The notes: generated by a model not told the origin, from the letters alone. DNA of 64,000 nt from Mesorhizobium sp. WSM4313 (GCF_002294725.1 NZ_NSFT01000001.1:124001-188000), one strand, 5' to 3'. Shown: positions 35,495 through 45,383, numbered from the stretch's first letter. Numbers and translations are program-made.

Positions 35495-36937
35495 TCAGTC
35501 GGTGCTCATATGCGCGCCATGGCCGCTGACACGGGCGCCATCCTGCGGCGTCAGCCTCAGATAGGCCGACAGCGCGCAAAGGGTGATCAATCCTTCTATG
35601 ACGAACAGGATGCGGTAGTCGTTGATGCCGGCCTTGCCGCCGCCGGCAAGCAGCGCCAGCAGCGCGGCCGCGAGGCCGACGCTGATCGCCACCGCCAGCT
35701 GCCACAGGATGTAATAGAGCGCGCTGAAGCGCGCGAGCTGCTCCGGCGCGATGTCCGAATAGGAGAGATTGCCGGTCGAGGCCCATTGCACCGAGCGGAA
35801 GACGCCGAAGACGAAAATATAGGCAAGCACGATCCATGCCGGCAGGCTCTCCTGCATCAAGGCGAAGCCCGCGACCAGCAAAGCGACGATCGGCGTATTG
35901 GTGACCAGCACGCGCTTGAAGCCGAAACGGTTCAAAAGGCGCGGCATAAAGAAGCGCATGATCAACGACCCGATCGCGGCCACGAAGGTCAGCGATCCCG
36001 CCTGCACGGCGCTCATGCCGAAGCCGAGCTGGAACATCAGCGGCAAGAGGAAGACCACCGAGCTCAGCCCGATGGTGTCGAGGCCGCCGCCCGTCAGGAA
36101 GGAGATGCGGAAGGTGCGGATGCGCAAGAGATTGAGGTCGAGCAGCGGATTGCGCGCGCGCAGGCAGTAGAAGGCGGCAACCGTCAGGATGACGATCGCC
36201 AGGCCGAGCTCAAGCGCCATGCTGCTTGCGGCCACATCTTTCGCAGCGACCGAATCCATGCCGAAGACCAGCAGCGTCATGCCGCAGCCGACGAGCAGGA
36301 AGCCTGGCAAATCGAACGGCGTGCGCACCGGCTTGGTCGTCGTCGGAAACAGGGAGGCGGCCAGCAGCGCCGCGGTCAGCGCGATCGGGATGTTGATGTA
36401 GAAGATCCAGCGCCAGGAGACGTAAGTGGTGAGCGCGCCACCGACGAGCGGCCCGACCAGCGGCCCGGATTGGCCGGCGAGCGAAATGTACATGTTGATC
36501 TTCAGCGTGCGGTCGCGCGGGAAGCTCGACAGGATCACGACCTGACCAAGCGTGCCCATCAGCGCGCCGCCGCAGCCTTGCAGGGCGCGCGAGCCGACCA
36601 GCATCCAGATGTTTTCCGAAAGGCCGCACAAGGCCGAGGCGCCGGCGAAGACGAGCAGCGCGAAGCAATAGACATTGCGCAGCCCAAAACGGTCGGCCAG
36701 CCAGCCGCCGAGCGGCATGGTGACGATGAGGCTGGCGACATAGACGGTGATCAAAAGGCCAAGCTGGCTTGGCGGCCGGTCGAGGCTCTCGCCGATGCCG
36801 GGCAGCGCGGTGACCACGACGTTCTGGTCGAGACTGGTCATGAACACGCCGCAAGCGACGGTTGCCGGCAACAGCATCGACGGACCCTCCGCCGGAGCAA
36901 AGCGGGTCGTGGCCGTCGCCGAAGTCTCAACAGTCAT
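35495..36937 (-). CDS. DHA2-type MFS drug/H+ antiporter (14 helices)
   Basis: 480 residues with about 14 hydrophobic segments, EmrB/QacA family. It has TSLDQNVVVTALPGIGESL in helix 1, the motif-A loop GGWLADRFGLRNVYCF, and motif C-like GQSGPLVGPLVGGALTTYVSWRWIFYINIP. These mark an export-type DHA2 protein. No periplasmic adaptor gene is adjacent, so it may act alone. It ends 14 bases from the convergent nitroreductase gene. A perfect 18-base palindrome lies 34 bases upstream of its start and may be its operator. Confidence 0.88.
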   Translation of the reverse strand: MTVETSATATTRFAPAEGPSMLLPATVACGVFMTSLDQNVVVTALPGIGESLDRPPSQLGLLITVYVASLIVTMPLGGWLADRFGLRNVYCFALLVFAGASALCGLSENIWMLVGSRALQGCGGALMGTLGQVVILSSFPRDRTLKINMYISLAGQSGPLVGPLVGGALTTYVSWRWIFYINIPIALTAALLAASLFPTTTKPVRTPFDLPGFLLVGCGMTLLVFGMDSVAAKDVAASSMALELGLAIVILTVAAFYCLRARNPLLDLNLLRIRTFRISFLTGGGLDTIGLSSVVFLLPLMFQLGFGMSAVQAGSLTFVAAIGSLIMRFFMPRLLNRFGFKRVLVTNTPIVALLVAGFALMQESLPAWIVLAYIFVFGVFRSVQWASTGNLSYSDIAPEQLARFSALYYILWQLAVAISVGLAAALLALLAGGGKAGINDYRILFVIEGLITLCALSAYLRLTPQDGARVSGHGAHMSTD

Positions 36938-36971
36938 GGAAGGGTATGGTCGAACTGGTTGCCGGTGCGGA

Positions 36972-36989
36972 CGTTTGCCCTGGCAAACG
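36972..36989. promoter_or_regulatory. perfect 18-base palindrome upstream of the MFS exporter gene
   Basis: CGTTTGCC-CT-GGCAAACG, eight paired bases each side of a two-base centre, starting 34 bases upstream of the exporter start codon. The form suits a TetR-, MarR- or LacI-type operator; no such regulator is encoded nearby. It could alternatively serve as a stem for the sox transcript arriving from the right, but there is no T-run. Confidence 0.45.
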
Positions 36990-37104
36990 CCCGTGATTCC
37001 TTACCTATCGCGCGTGCTGGCCCAGCGCTCAAGCAGCAGTTGTAGCCGTCGATAATGCCAGACGCCGCCTGGACCAATGCTAAAGCCAGCAACGCCCGAG
37101 CGGG

Positions 37105-37707
37105 CTATTGCACTTCGTAACCGACTTCCTCCGAGGCGTGGCACAAGGCCTTCCAGAAGGAGCGCGCGAAGGAGCGGAAGACGTAGATGTCGAACTGGTC
37201 TGGGCCGCTGCGCTGGATCTGGGCGAAGATGTCGTGATGGTTGGTCGAACGTCCGGCGCCGAGCGGGAAGGCCGGCAAGGCGAAGTCGATAGCGAAGAAC
37301 TTCGCCATCACCCATTCAGCCTTCGGACCGGCGATGCGGATCGCGGTGCGGCCATGCGAAAGGTCTGTCAGCGTGCCGATGGCCGGCGTGATGGCGCCGG
37401 CGAAAGCCGCAGCCAGGCCTTCGGCCTCGTCCACCACGGTGAATTTTCCCGGCGCGAAGCCGAAGCCGGCACGCGCACCGCTGCTCACACCCCCGCCGGC
37501 GCCATCGGGCAGAGCGAGACCGGTGACCTTGCCGATAATTTCGATCAGCTGCTTCTCTTCACCCGGCCAGGCGGCGAGCTGCAGGATCGTGCCCGGTCGC
37601 ATCTCGGACAGAATGACATCGACGCCATGTTCGAAATTGCCGTGCGAACCTGGATGATAATCCGGCTCGAGCGGCGATTGGCGTTCGGGCAAAGGCTGCT
37701 CAGCCAT
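37105..37707 (-). CDS. soxG: sarcosine oxidase gamma subunit
   Basis: Smallest folded subunit of heterotetrameric sarcosine oxidase after SoxD, 200 residues. The GcvT-like half-fold shows TDLSHGRTAIRIAGPKAEWVM and HHDIFAQIQRSGPDQFDIYVFRSFARSFWKAL, standard for SoxG. Start ATG at 37707 overlaps the soxA stop by eight bases, so it is translated after soxA. Last gene of soxBDAG. Directly after the stop codon a GCCCG-AG-CGGGC hairpin (37094-37105) may end the transcript. The 167 bases from here to the MFS gene contain no other gene. Confidence 0.92.
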   Translation of the reverse strand: MAEQPLPERQSPLEPDYHPGSHGNFEHGVDVILSEMRPGTILQLAAWPGEEKQLIEIIGKVTGLALPDGAGGGVSSGARAGFGFAPGKFTVVDEAEGLAAAFAGAITPAIGTLTDLSHGRTAIRIAGPKAEWVMAKFFAIDFALPAFPLGAGRSTNHHDIFAQIQRSGPDQFDIYVFRSFARSFWKALCHASEEVGYEVQ

Positions 37708-40693
37708 GCATGCGGCTCCCGTCCGGATCGTAGAAATGGTTGGAGACGATCTCGACCGGCCCAAACCGGTTGCGCAACGGATCTGAGACGAAGGCGCGCG
37801 TTCCATGGCGCGCCTTGCCGCCCTTGACCAGCGCAAGCGCAATGTATTTGCCCAGCGCCGGCGAATAGCAGCAGGCGGTGATGTGGCCGAGCGAGTCGTG
37901 CGGATTGTCCTCGTCCAGTTCCTCGACGATATGGCCGCCGCCGTTGAGCGGCCGGTTGTCGAGGGCGATCAGGCCGACCAGCTCGAGCCGGTCGGGGGCG
38001 ATCAGGCCTTCGCGGTCCATCATGGCCGAGCCGATGAAGGGCTTCTTCTTCGACAGCATCCAGTCGAGATGGAGGTCGCGCGCGGTGGTGCGGCCGTCGA
38101 TTTCGGCGCCGGTGACATGGCCTTTCTCGATGCGCATCGTGCCCAGCGCCTCTAGCCCGTAGGTGACCAGGCCGAAAGGCTGGCCGGCCTCGATCAAGGC
38201 TTCCCAGACATGGGTGCCGTAGCCGGCCCCGGAATAGACCTCGAATGCCATTTCGCCGGAGAAGGACAGCCGGCAGATCATCACCGGCACGCCGGCGATG
38301 CGGCCATGGACGATACCCATGAAGGGCAGCGTAGCGTTGTCGACAGCGGTATCTTTTACGCAAGCCGCAAGGATGGCGCGCGCGTTCGGTCCGCCGATCG
38401 CCGCACCCGCCCATTCGTCGGTGACGGAGGTCACGGTGACCTTCAGCTCCGGCCAGATGACGTCGAGGAAATATTCCAGATGCTGCATCACCTTGCCGGC
38501 ATTGGCCGTGGTGGTGGTCATCAGGAATTCCTGCTCGCCAAGCCGCCAAGTGGTGCCGTCGTCGAAGGCAAGCCCGTCCTCGCGCAGCATCAAGCCGTAG
38601 CGTGCCTTGCCGACGGCCAAAGTGGAGAACATGTTGGTGTAGACGCGGTCGAGGAACTCGGCCGCGTCCGGCCCCTGCACGGCGATCTTGCCCAGCGTCG
38701 AGACATCGACGATGCCGGCGCTTTCGCGCGTCGCCCTGGCCTCGCGGACATAGGCCTGCTCGACCGTCTCGCCGGGAAGGCCGTAGATCATCGGCCGGTA
38801 CCATAGGCCGGCCGAATACATGGTCGCGCCATTGGCGATGTGCCAGTCATGCATCGGCGTCAGCCGCTCGGGCTTGAGGTCGCCGAAACGCTCGGCAGCA
38901 AGGGAGCCGATCGAAACCGCCGTGTAAGGCGGGCGAAAGCGCGTCGTGCCGACTTCGGGGATCGGCTTGCCGAGCGCCTCGGCCATGATCGCAAGGCCAG
39001 GCACATTGGAGTTCTTGCCCTGGTCGGTCGCCATGCCGAGCGTGGTGTAGCGCTTCAGGTGCTCGACCGATACGAAGCCTTCGCGATGCGCCAGCCGCAC
39101 GTCCTCGGCGGTGACATCGTGCTGGAAGTCGACGAAGCTCTTGCCCTTGGCCTTGATCTCGAAGACCGGCGCTGGATCTGGATCGCCGGGGGCGGCTTCG
39201 ACGATCGGCAGGGCTGCGGGCGCCGCCGTTCCGCCGGCGGCCGAAACGCCGGCCGCGCGGCCCTCGGCGATGGCTTCGGCGGTGGAGAAGCTGCCGGTGA
39301 AGGCGCCTGCGCCGATCCAGCGCTGCGTCGGCTTGGGCGGCAGGAACGCCTGCCTGGCCGGGTCCCATTCAGCCTTGGCGCCCGCCTGGCTGGCGAGATG
39401 AATGGTCGGCGACCAGCCGCCCGACATCAAAAGGCTGTCGGCATGGATGCTGCGGGCATCGCCGCTGAGCGCACCGCTTATGGCGTCGAAGCGCTGCACC
39501 TTGAGACCGGTGAGGGCCTTGCCGCCCTCGGTCGCAACCACGGCGTGGCCGTCCAGCAGCTCGGCCTCGGCCTCGCCGGCGAGCCGGCGCATGTCGTTCG
39601 AGACGTCGGCGCGGACATCGACGATGGCAACAATGGTCGCGCCGGCCTTCTTTAACGCAACGGCCGAGCGGTAGGCGCTGTCATTGTTGGTGAAGAGCGC
39701 GATGCGCTGTCCCGGCAGCACGCCATATTCATTGACGTAACGTTCCGCCGCATGCGCCAGCATGACGCCGGGACGGTCATTGCCCGGAAACACCAGCGGC
39801 CGCTCGAAGGAACCGGTGGCGAGCACCACCGTGCCGGCGCGGATCGCCCAGTAGCGCTGGCGCGGCTCGCCCTTGGCTGGCGCCTCCTTATGATCGGTCA
39901 CCCGTTCGAGGGCGGCCAGCGTGTTGCCGTCGTAATAGCCCCACACCGTCGTGCGCGGCAAAAGCCGCACATTGTCGTTGCCTCCGAGCTGCGCGACCGT
40001 GCGCTGGGCCCATTCGGCGGCAGGCATGCCGTCGATGGTTTCGCCCGACCAGTTGGCGGAGCCGCCAAAATGGGCTTCGAGATCGGCGAGGATGACGCGG
40101 GCGCCCTGGTCGGCGGCGGCTTTCGCCGCCATCAGGCCGGCCGGACCGGAGCCGACGACCAGCACGTCGCAAAAGGCGTTCATGCGCTCGTAGCGAGACG
40201 GATCGGGAGCGGTGCCAGCCTTGCCAAGGCCGGCGGCGCGACGGATGAAATGCTCGCAGAACATCCAGAAGCGCGTGCCCTTCAGCGGGCCGATCACCGG
40301 CCCCATGAAGGTCTTGTAGTAGAAGCCGGCCGACAGGAGCTTGCCGCCGAGCTGGTTGAGAGCGCCGATATCCCAGGCGAGCGCGGGGGTACGGTTCTGG
40401 CTGACGGCGACGAGCCCGTCATAGATCTCGACCATGGTGGCCGCGATGTTGGGCTCGCGCACCTCGCCGCGCAGCACTGTCACCAGCGCGTTCGGCTCCT
40501 CGACGCCGGCGGCGAGCAGGCCGCGCGGGCGGTGATATTTGAAGGAGCGGCCGAACAGCGTCACGCCATTGGCGAGCAGCGCCGAGGCCAGCGTGTCGCC
40601 GGCATGCCCGGTGTAAGGCGCGCCGTCGAAGGTGAAGCGGATGGTGCGCAGCCGGTCGATCCGGCCGCCGGTCTCGGTGCGGCGCGGGCTCAC
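37700..40693 (-). CDS. soxA: sarcosine oxidase alpha subunit
   Basis: 997 residues. Order: N-terminal Fer2-like fold (about 15-95), pyridine-nucleotide/FAD region with VLVVGSGPAGLMAAKAAADQG at about 178-195 and VVLATGSFERPLVFPGNDRPG, then a GcvT-like domain (about 600-990) that binds tetrahydrofolate. MLREDGLAFDDGTTWRL supplies the folate-site acid, and FSGEMAFEVY follows. In the complex with SoxB, SoxD and SoxG it oxidises sarcosine to glycine and delivers methylene-THF. Start is GTG at 40693, giving a GTGA overlap with soxD; no ATG fits better. Confidence 0.95.
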   Translation of the reverse strand: MSPRRTETGGRIDRLRTIRFTFDGAPYTGHAGDTLASALLANGVTLFGRSFKYHRPRGLLAAGVEEPNALVTVLRGEVREPNIAATMVEIYDGLVAVSQNRTPALAWDIGALNQLGGKLLSAGFYYKTFMGPVIGPLKGTRFWMFCEHFIRRAAGLGKAGTAPDPSRYERMNAFCDVLVVGSGPAGLMAAKAAADQGARVILADLEAHFGGSANWSGETIDGMPAAEWAQRTVAQLGGNDNVRLLPRTTVWGYYDGNTLAALERVTDHKEAPAKGEPRQRYWAIRAGTVVLATGSFERPLVFPGNDRPGVMLAHAAERYVNEYGVLPGQRIALFTNNDSAYRSAVALKKAGATIVAIVDVRADVSNDMRRLAGEAEAELLDGHAVVATEGGKALTGLKVQRFDAISGALSGDARSIHADSLLMSGGWSPTIHLASQAGAKAEWDPARQAFLPPKPTQRWIGAGAFTGSFSTAEAIAEGRAAGVSAAGGTAAPAALPIVEAAPGDPDPAPVFEIKAKGKSFVDFQHDVTAEDVRLAHREGFVSVEHLKRYTTLGMATDQGKNSNVPGLAIMAEALGKPIPEVGTTRFRPPYTAVSIGSLAAERFGDLKPERLTPMHDWHIANGATMYSAGLWYRPMIYGLPGETVEQAYVREARATRESAGIVDVSTLGKIAVQGPDAAEFLDRVYTNMFSTLAVGKARYGLMLREDGLAFDDGTTWRLGEQEFLMTTTTANAGKVMQHLEYFLDVIWPELKVTVTSVTDEWAGAAIGGPNARAILAACVKDTAVDNATLPFMGIVHGRIAGVPVMICRLSFSGEMAFEVYSGAGYGTHVWEALIEAGQPFGLVTYGLEALGTMRIEKGHVTGAEIDGRTTARDLHLDWMLSKKKPFIGSAMMDREGLIAPDRLELVGLIALDNRPLNGGGHIVEELDEDNPHDSLGHITACCYSPALGKYIALALVKGGKARHGTRAFVSDPLRNRFGPVEIVSNHFYDPDGSRMHG

Positions 40694-40968
40694 GAGCGGC
40701 TCTCCGTCTTGTGGCCGCCACGGGCGAATGCGGTGCTGAGGATTTCGTGCGTGATTGTGTTGCGCACGACCCTGAGATGCGCGCGGCAACCGCCGGAATG
40801 CTGCCAGATCTCGTTGTGGTCACCGGCCGGATTCAGCCGGTCGTAGACATAGGCGTTCCAGGCGTCGAGGTCCTGCGAGGCGGGCTGCGGCCGCTCGCGG
40901 TTGCCGTCGCCCTGGTAGGTGAATTCGATAACGTCGCGCGGGCCGCAATAGGGACAGGTGATTAGCAT
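40690..40968 (-). CDS. soxD: sarcosine oxidase delta subunit
   Basis: 92 residues, the zinc-binding subunit. MLITCPYCGPRDVIEFTYQGD gives the first two cysteines; WQHSGGCRAHLRVVRNT gives the histidine and third cysteine. The rest of the sequence matches the usual SoxD pattern (AYVYDRLNPAGDHNEIW). It begins 15 bases after soxB and overlaps soxA by four bases (GTGA), so its expression is coupled to soxA. Confidence 0.94.
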   Translation of the reverse strand: MLITCPYCGPRDVIEFTYQGDGNRERPQPASQDLDAWNAYVYDRLNPAGDHNEIWQHSGGCRAHLRVVRNTITHEILSTAFARGGHKTESRS

Positions 40969-40983
40969 TTTTCAATCCAAACC

Positions 40984-42243
40984 CTAGTGCAATCTGGGCG
41001 TCGCGCCCTGGCCTTTGTCGTCGATGACCAGGCCGCGGTAGAAACGGTCGAGCGTGAAGGGCGCGTTGAACTCGTGCGGCTCGTCCTTGGCAATGGTGTA
41101 GGCAAAGCACCAGCCGGAGGCCGGCGTCGCCTTGAAGCCGCCATAGCACCAGCCGCAATTGAGATACATGCCCGGCAGCGGACCGGCGGCGATGATCGGC
41201 GAGCCGTCCATCGTCATGTCGCACAGCCCGCCCCAGGAGCGCAGCATGCGCACGCGCGCCAGGCCGGGAAACAGCGCCACCATCTCGCTCATCACCTCGT
41301 CGACGATTGGCAGGCTGCCGCGCTGGGCGTAGCTGTTGTAGCCGTCGAGGTCGCCGCCAAAGACCAGGCCGCCCTTGTCGGATTGCGAGATGTAGAAATG
41401 GCCCATGCCGAAGGTGAGAACGGTGTCGACGACAGGCTTCAGCGATTCCGAGACGAAGGCCTGCAGCACATGGCTTTCGATCGGCATGTGCGAGATGCCG
41501 GCAAGCTGCATGACGCGGCCGGTGCTGCCGGCAACCGCAAGCGCGACCTTCTTGGCGCGGATTTCGCCGCGCGTCGTCGAAACGCCAGTGATGCGGTCGC
41601 CGTCGCGCAGGAAGCCGGTGACCTCGCAATTCTCGATAATATCGACGCCGCGCCGGTCGGCGCCGCGCGCATAGCCCCAGGCGACCGCGTCGTGCCGGGC
41701 CGTGCCGGCGCGCGGCTGCATCAGCCCGCCAAGGACGGGAAAGCGCGCCGACCCTGAGACATCCAGCGCCGGGACAAGCCGCTTGATACGGTCGACGCTC
41801 ATCAGTTCGGCGTCGACGCCGAGATGGCGCATGGCATTGCCGCGCCTGGCATAGTCATCGAGCTGGGCTGGCGTGTGCGCGAGGTTCAGGCAGCCGCGCT
41901 GCGAGAACATAACGTTGTAGTTGAGGTCGTGCGAGAGATTCTCCCACAGCTTCATCGAATGTTCGTAGAAGCGGGTGTTCTGCGGCAGGAGATAGTTGGA
42001 GCGCACCGCCGTGGTGTTGCGGCCGACATTGCCGGAGCCGAGCCAGCCCTTTTCCAGCACCGCGACGTTGGTGATGCCGTGTTCCTTGGCGAGATAATAG
42101 GCGGTCGAAAGACCATGGCCGCCGCCGCCGATGACGATCACGTCATAGGAAGCCTTGGGGTCCGGCTTACGCCAGGCGGGCTTCCAATCCTTGTTGCCGG
42201 TCAGCGCGTTCTTGAGCAGCGAGAAGGCTGAATATTCCGCCAT
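40984..42243 (-). CDS. soxB: sarcosine oxidase beta subunit
   Basis: 419 residues, the subunit with the sarcosine-oxidising FAD. YDVIVIGGGGHGLSTAYYLAK is the dinucleotide loop, VLEKGWLGSGNVGRNTTAVRSNYL the flavin-contact segment, and WGGLCDMTMDGSPIIAAGP with GWCYGGFKATPASGWCFA the typical C-terminal portion. Start ATG at 42243 is preceded by AGGAAGA. First gene of the soxBDAG operon. No glyA, folD or purU is adjacent, although these often are in other bacteria. Confidence 0.95.
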   Translation of the reverse strand: MAEYSAFSLLKNALTGNKDWKPAWRKPDPKASYDVIVIGGGGHGLSTAYYLAKEHGITNVAVLEKGWLGSGNVGRNTTAVRSNYLLPQNTRFYEHSMKLWENLSHDLNYNVMFSQRGCLNLAHTPAQLDDYARRGNAMRHLGVDAELMSVDRIKRLVPALDVSGSARFPVLGGLMQPRAGTARHDAVAWGYARGADRRGVDIIENCEVTGFLRDGDRITGVSTTRGEIRAKKVALAVAGSTGRVMQLAGISHMPIESHVLQAFVSESLKPVVDTVLTFGMGHFYISQSDKGGLVFGGDLDGYNSYAQRGSLPIVDEVMSEMVALFPGLARVRMLRSWGGLCDMTMDGSPIIAAGPLPGMYLNCGWCYGGFKATPASGWCFAYTIAKDEPHEFNAPFTLDRFYRGLVIDDKGQGATPRLH

Positions 42244-42350
42244 TCTTCCTATCGTCCTTATGATGCGAGGCGGCAGACTATAGAGCAGGCGGGAAGCGCA
42301 AAGCCAAGATTGCGCCATCGCTTTTCGACAGGCCGACTATCGCCGGCACG

Positions 42351-42373
42351 ATCGGGACGGCTTGCCGCCCGAT
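42351..42373. promoter_or_regulatory. inverted repeat in the sox / mscS divergent region
   Basis: Arms ATCGGGACGGC and GCCGCCCGAT pair with one bulged A around a two-base loop. It lies 108 bases upstream of soxB and 65 bases upstream of the mscS-type gene. It could be an operator or a leader hairpin. The rest of the 194-base gap shows nothing recognisable. Confidence 0.25.
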
Positions 42374-42437
42374 ATGCCGGTCTTTATCAAGGGCGGAAAT
42401 TTCGAGAATTTTTCGGCCGCGAGTCGCCAACAAAATC

Positions 42438-44927
42438 ATGTTCTTCCGCCTGCTGCGCCTGGTTCTGGTTGTCATCGTCGCTGCCTTCGCGCAGCCGGCG
42501 CTGGACGCGTCGGCGCAGGCGATCGGCCATGGCTCGTCACAACTCATCGCCGACCAGACCAAGGCCATCCAGGACCTGACGGCAAGGACCGACGGCCTGG
42601 AAAAGAAACTGGGCGATCCTGACCAGGACGATGCGGGGCTCGTCGACATCCGGTTGCAGCTCGAGGATATCTCGCGGGCGGCGCTGAACAGCGCCCTGGC
42701 ATTCCGGCAGCGCCTCACCGACATCAACAATCGCGCGGAGGTTCTCGGCCAGCCGCCGGCGCAGGGGCAACCCCCGGAGCCGGTGATCGTGAGCAACGAA
42801 CGCAGCGCGCTCGCCACGGAAAAAGCTCAGATCAACGCAGTCGTCGCCAGCGCGCAAAACCTGTCGATTCGCGTCAACGGCTTGGTCGACAAGATCGCCG
42901 TCATGCGCAGCGAGCTTTTCCGCAGCGTCATCACCAAGCACTACGACTTGACGGACGCACTGAGCCCGCAGGCCTTTTCCGACGCGCATGACCAGTTCAC
43001 GGGCCTTTACAAGGCGGTGTCGTCGTGGGCGAGCTTCGCGGTCCGGTTCAAGTTCCAGGCGATCCTCGCGGCGACGCTTATGGCGCTGGCGCTGGCGGCG
43101 GTGCTTTTGATCGGCGGCCGGCGCCTGTTCGGCCGGATATTCGAGGCCGACCCGACCGTGGAGGATCCTTCCTATCTCAGCCGGCTGTCGGTGGCGTTCT
43201 GGTCGACGCTGCTGCCGACCCTGGCGCTCGGCGTCTTCTTCGCCTCGGCCGTGTTCTTCTTCAACTATTACAATGTGCTGCGCGGCGATATCGGCACGTT
43301 CCTCAATGCCTTGCTGACGGTGATCGCCATGGTGTTCTGCGTCAACCGGCTGACCAACGCTGCGCTAGAGCCGCGCCTGCCCAATTGGCGCCTGATCCCG
43401 GTCGCGACCGGTTCCGCGCGCTGGCTCGTCGGACTGACGACCGCCATGGCGCTGGTACTCGGGTTCAATTACTTCCTCTCGGTCGTCAACGAGAAGATGG
43501 GTTCGCCACTTTCGCTGACGATCGCGAGGGGCGTTGTCGCCAGCATCATCGTCGGCGTCATCCTTGTGCTGATGGGGTTGCTGCGGCCGTTCAGGGCGGC
43601 CGACGGCTCATGGCGCCCCTGGCCGGCCTGGCTTCGTTTCATCGCCATCGGGCTCGGGCTGTTCACCATCGCGGCGGCGCTGCTTGGCTATATCGGCCTG
43701 GCGCTTTTCGTCTCGTTCCAGGTCGTGGTGACCGGCACGGTGCTGGTGACGGCCTATATCGGCTTCCTGTCGGCACGCGCGATCGGAGAGGAGGGCGGCT
43801 TCGCCGACACTTCGGTCGGGCGATGGCTTTCGGAAAACTCCAGCTACGAGGATACCGCCCTCGACCAGCTCGGCCTGGTGGTCAGCATCGCCATCAACCT
43901 CATGATCGTGGTGGTGTTCCTGCCGCTGATCCTGTTGATGTGGGGCTTTCAGCCCGGCGATATCGAGGCCTGGGCCTACAAGCTGGCAACCGGCGTCACG
44001 ATCGGTTCGGTGACCATCTCCTTTCTCGGCATCCTCAGCGGCATCGTCGTATTCGTCATCGGCTATTTCCTGACGCGCTGGTTCCAGGGCTGGCTGGACG
44101 GATCGGTGATGGCGCGCGGCAAGGTCGATGCCGGCGTGCGCAACTCGATCCGGCTCGGCGTCGGCTATGCCGGCGTGGCGGTCGCCGGCCTGGTCGGCAT
44201 CTCGGCGGCGGGCATCGATCTTTCCAATCTGGCGCTGGTTGCCGGCGCGCTTTCGCTGGGTATCGGCTTCGGCCTGCAGAACGTCGTCTCGAATTTCGTT
44301 TCGGGCCTGATCCTGCTTGCCGAGCGGCCGTTCAAGGTCGGCGACTGGATCGTGGCGGGCGACGTCAGCGGCACGGTGCGGAAGATCAGCGTGCGTGCCA
44401 CCGAGATAGAGACCTTCCAGCGGCAGGCGGTGATCCTGCCCAACTCGAACCTCATCAACAATGCGGTCGGCAACTGGACGCATCGCAACAAGCTCGGGCG
44501 CATCGACATCAAGGTCGGCGTTGCCTATGGCAGCGACGTCAAACGCGTCCATGCCGTCCTGATGGATATTGCGCGCGCCCATCCGATGGTGCTGAAGAAT
44601 CCGGAGCCATTCGTTCTGTTCGCGAATTTCGGGGCGGCCGCGCTCGAATTCGAGATCCGCGTGTTCGTCGCCGACATCATGAATGGCAGCGTCGTCCAGA
44701 ACGATATCCGCTTCGCCATCTTCGATATCTTCGAGCAGGAGCAGATCGAGATACCCTCGACGCCGCGCGCCGTGGTCGAGAGCAAGAAGCACGAAGCCTG
44801 GCCGATCGACGACGACAAGATCGAAGCCGAATTCGCGGAGCGCGAGAGGCTGGAGGCGGAAGCCGCGGCCGAGCGGGAACGGCTGGCCAAGATGAAGCGC
44901 AAGGGCCGCAAGCCGGACCCCGGCTGA
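42438..44927 (+). CDS. large MscS-family mechanosensitive channel (DUF3772 type)
   Basis: 829 residues. A signal-like N-terminus (1-27) is followed by a periplasmic helical region with DUF3772 character (about 30-195) and about eleven membrane helices (210-620). The MscS pore and beta domains come next: LALVAGALSLGIGFGLQNVVSNFVSGLILLAERPF is the pore helix plus the start of the beta domain, then VGDWIVAGDVSGTVRKISVRATEIETF. The C-terminal tail (about 785-829) is highly charged and helical (FAERERLEAEAAAERERLAK). It protects against hypo-osmotic shock by analogy with the family. It stands alone, divergent from sox. The 192 bases after it show no gene. Confidence 0.9.
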   Translation: MFFRLLRLVLVVIVAAFAQPALDASAQAIGHGSSQLIADQTKAIQDLTARTDGLEKKLGDPDQDDAGLVDIRLQLEDISRAALNSALAFRQRLTDINNRAEVLGQPPAQGQPPEPVIVSNERSALATEKAQINAVVASAQNLSIRVNGLVDKIAVMRSELFRSVITKHYDLTDALSPQAFSDAHDQFTGLYKAVSSWASFAVRFKFQAILAATLMALALAAVLLIGGRRLFGRIFEADPTVEDPSYLSRLSVAFWSTLLPTLALGVFFASAVFFFNYYNVLRGDIGTFLNALLTVIAMVFCVNRLTNAALEPRLPNWRLIPVATGSARWLVGLTTAMALVLGFNYFLSVVNEKMGSPLSLTIARGVVASIIVGVILVLMGLLRPFRAADGSWRPWPAWLRFIAIGLGLFTIAAALLGYIGLALFVSFQVVVTGTVLVTAYIGFLSARAIGEEGGFADTSVGRWLSENSSYEDTALDQLGLVVSIAINLMIVVVFLPLILLMWGFQPGDIEAWAYKLATGVTIGSVTISFLGILSGIVVFVIGYFLTRWFQGWLDGSVMARGKVDAGVRNSIRLGVGYAGVAVAGLVGISAAGIDLSNLALVAGALSLGIGFGLQNVVSNFVSGLILLAERPFKVGDWIVAGDVSGTVRKISVRATEIETFQRQAVILPNSNLINNAVGNWTHRNKLGRIDIKVGVAYGSDVKRVHAVLMDIARAHPMVLKNPEPFVLFANFGAAALEFEIRVFVADIMNGSVVQNDIRFAIFDIFEQEQIEIPSTPRAVVESKKHEAWPIDDDKIEAEFAERERLEAEAAAERERLAKMKRKGRKPDPG

Positions 44928-45119
44928 GGTGCGTTGATATTCAGGTGAGGCCGGCCTGCAAATGGCCACACGCTGCGTTCATCCGGCGCCGAAACCGATT
45001 GTGGCATGAATGCGGCATTCAGTTGCGGTTCAGGTAACATCTCATATAAGCTTCGATGCAAAGGGCGAGAATGCCTTGCAAATTTGAACAGAGGCGGTGT
45101 GCGAAACACCGGAATTGCA

Positions 45120-45383
45120 ATGTGGAAGTCTGTCGTTGCCGCCATCGCTTTGCTGGCCCTGGGCGGTTCGGCTTTCGCCGCCAGCGCGATCAACAGGGAC
45201 GCTCAGACGCGGACCCTGGTCGTGACCGAAGGCGGCGCCAAGAGCGAGCTGACGCTTGCCGCCGGCGAGACGGTGGAGTTCTGCTCGAGCGGCTGCTTCG
45301 TCACTCTGCCCAATGGTGACCTCGAAGCCCTGACCGGCTCGGAAACGGTCGAAATCTCGGGCGGCGCGGCCCGCATCAAGTAA
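45120..45383 (+). CDS. small exported protein of unknown function
   Basis: 87 residues. A clear signal peptide (MWKSVVAAIALLALGGSAFA, cleavage after AFA) leaves a mature protein of about 66 residues. That part is mostly strand-forming, with two cysteines (EFCSSGCFV) that could form a disulfide in the periplasm. ATG at 45120; an ATG 38 codons earlier is in frame but would bury the signal peptide. Similar small proteins occur in rhizobia as hypotheticals, from memory. A strong terminator follows 35 bases after the stop, so it is a single-gene transcript. Confidence 0.75.
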   Translation: MWKSVVAAIALLALGGSAFAASAINRDAQTRTLVVTEGGAKSELTLAAGETVEFCSSGCFVTLPNGDLEALTGSETVEISGGAARIK

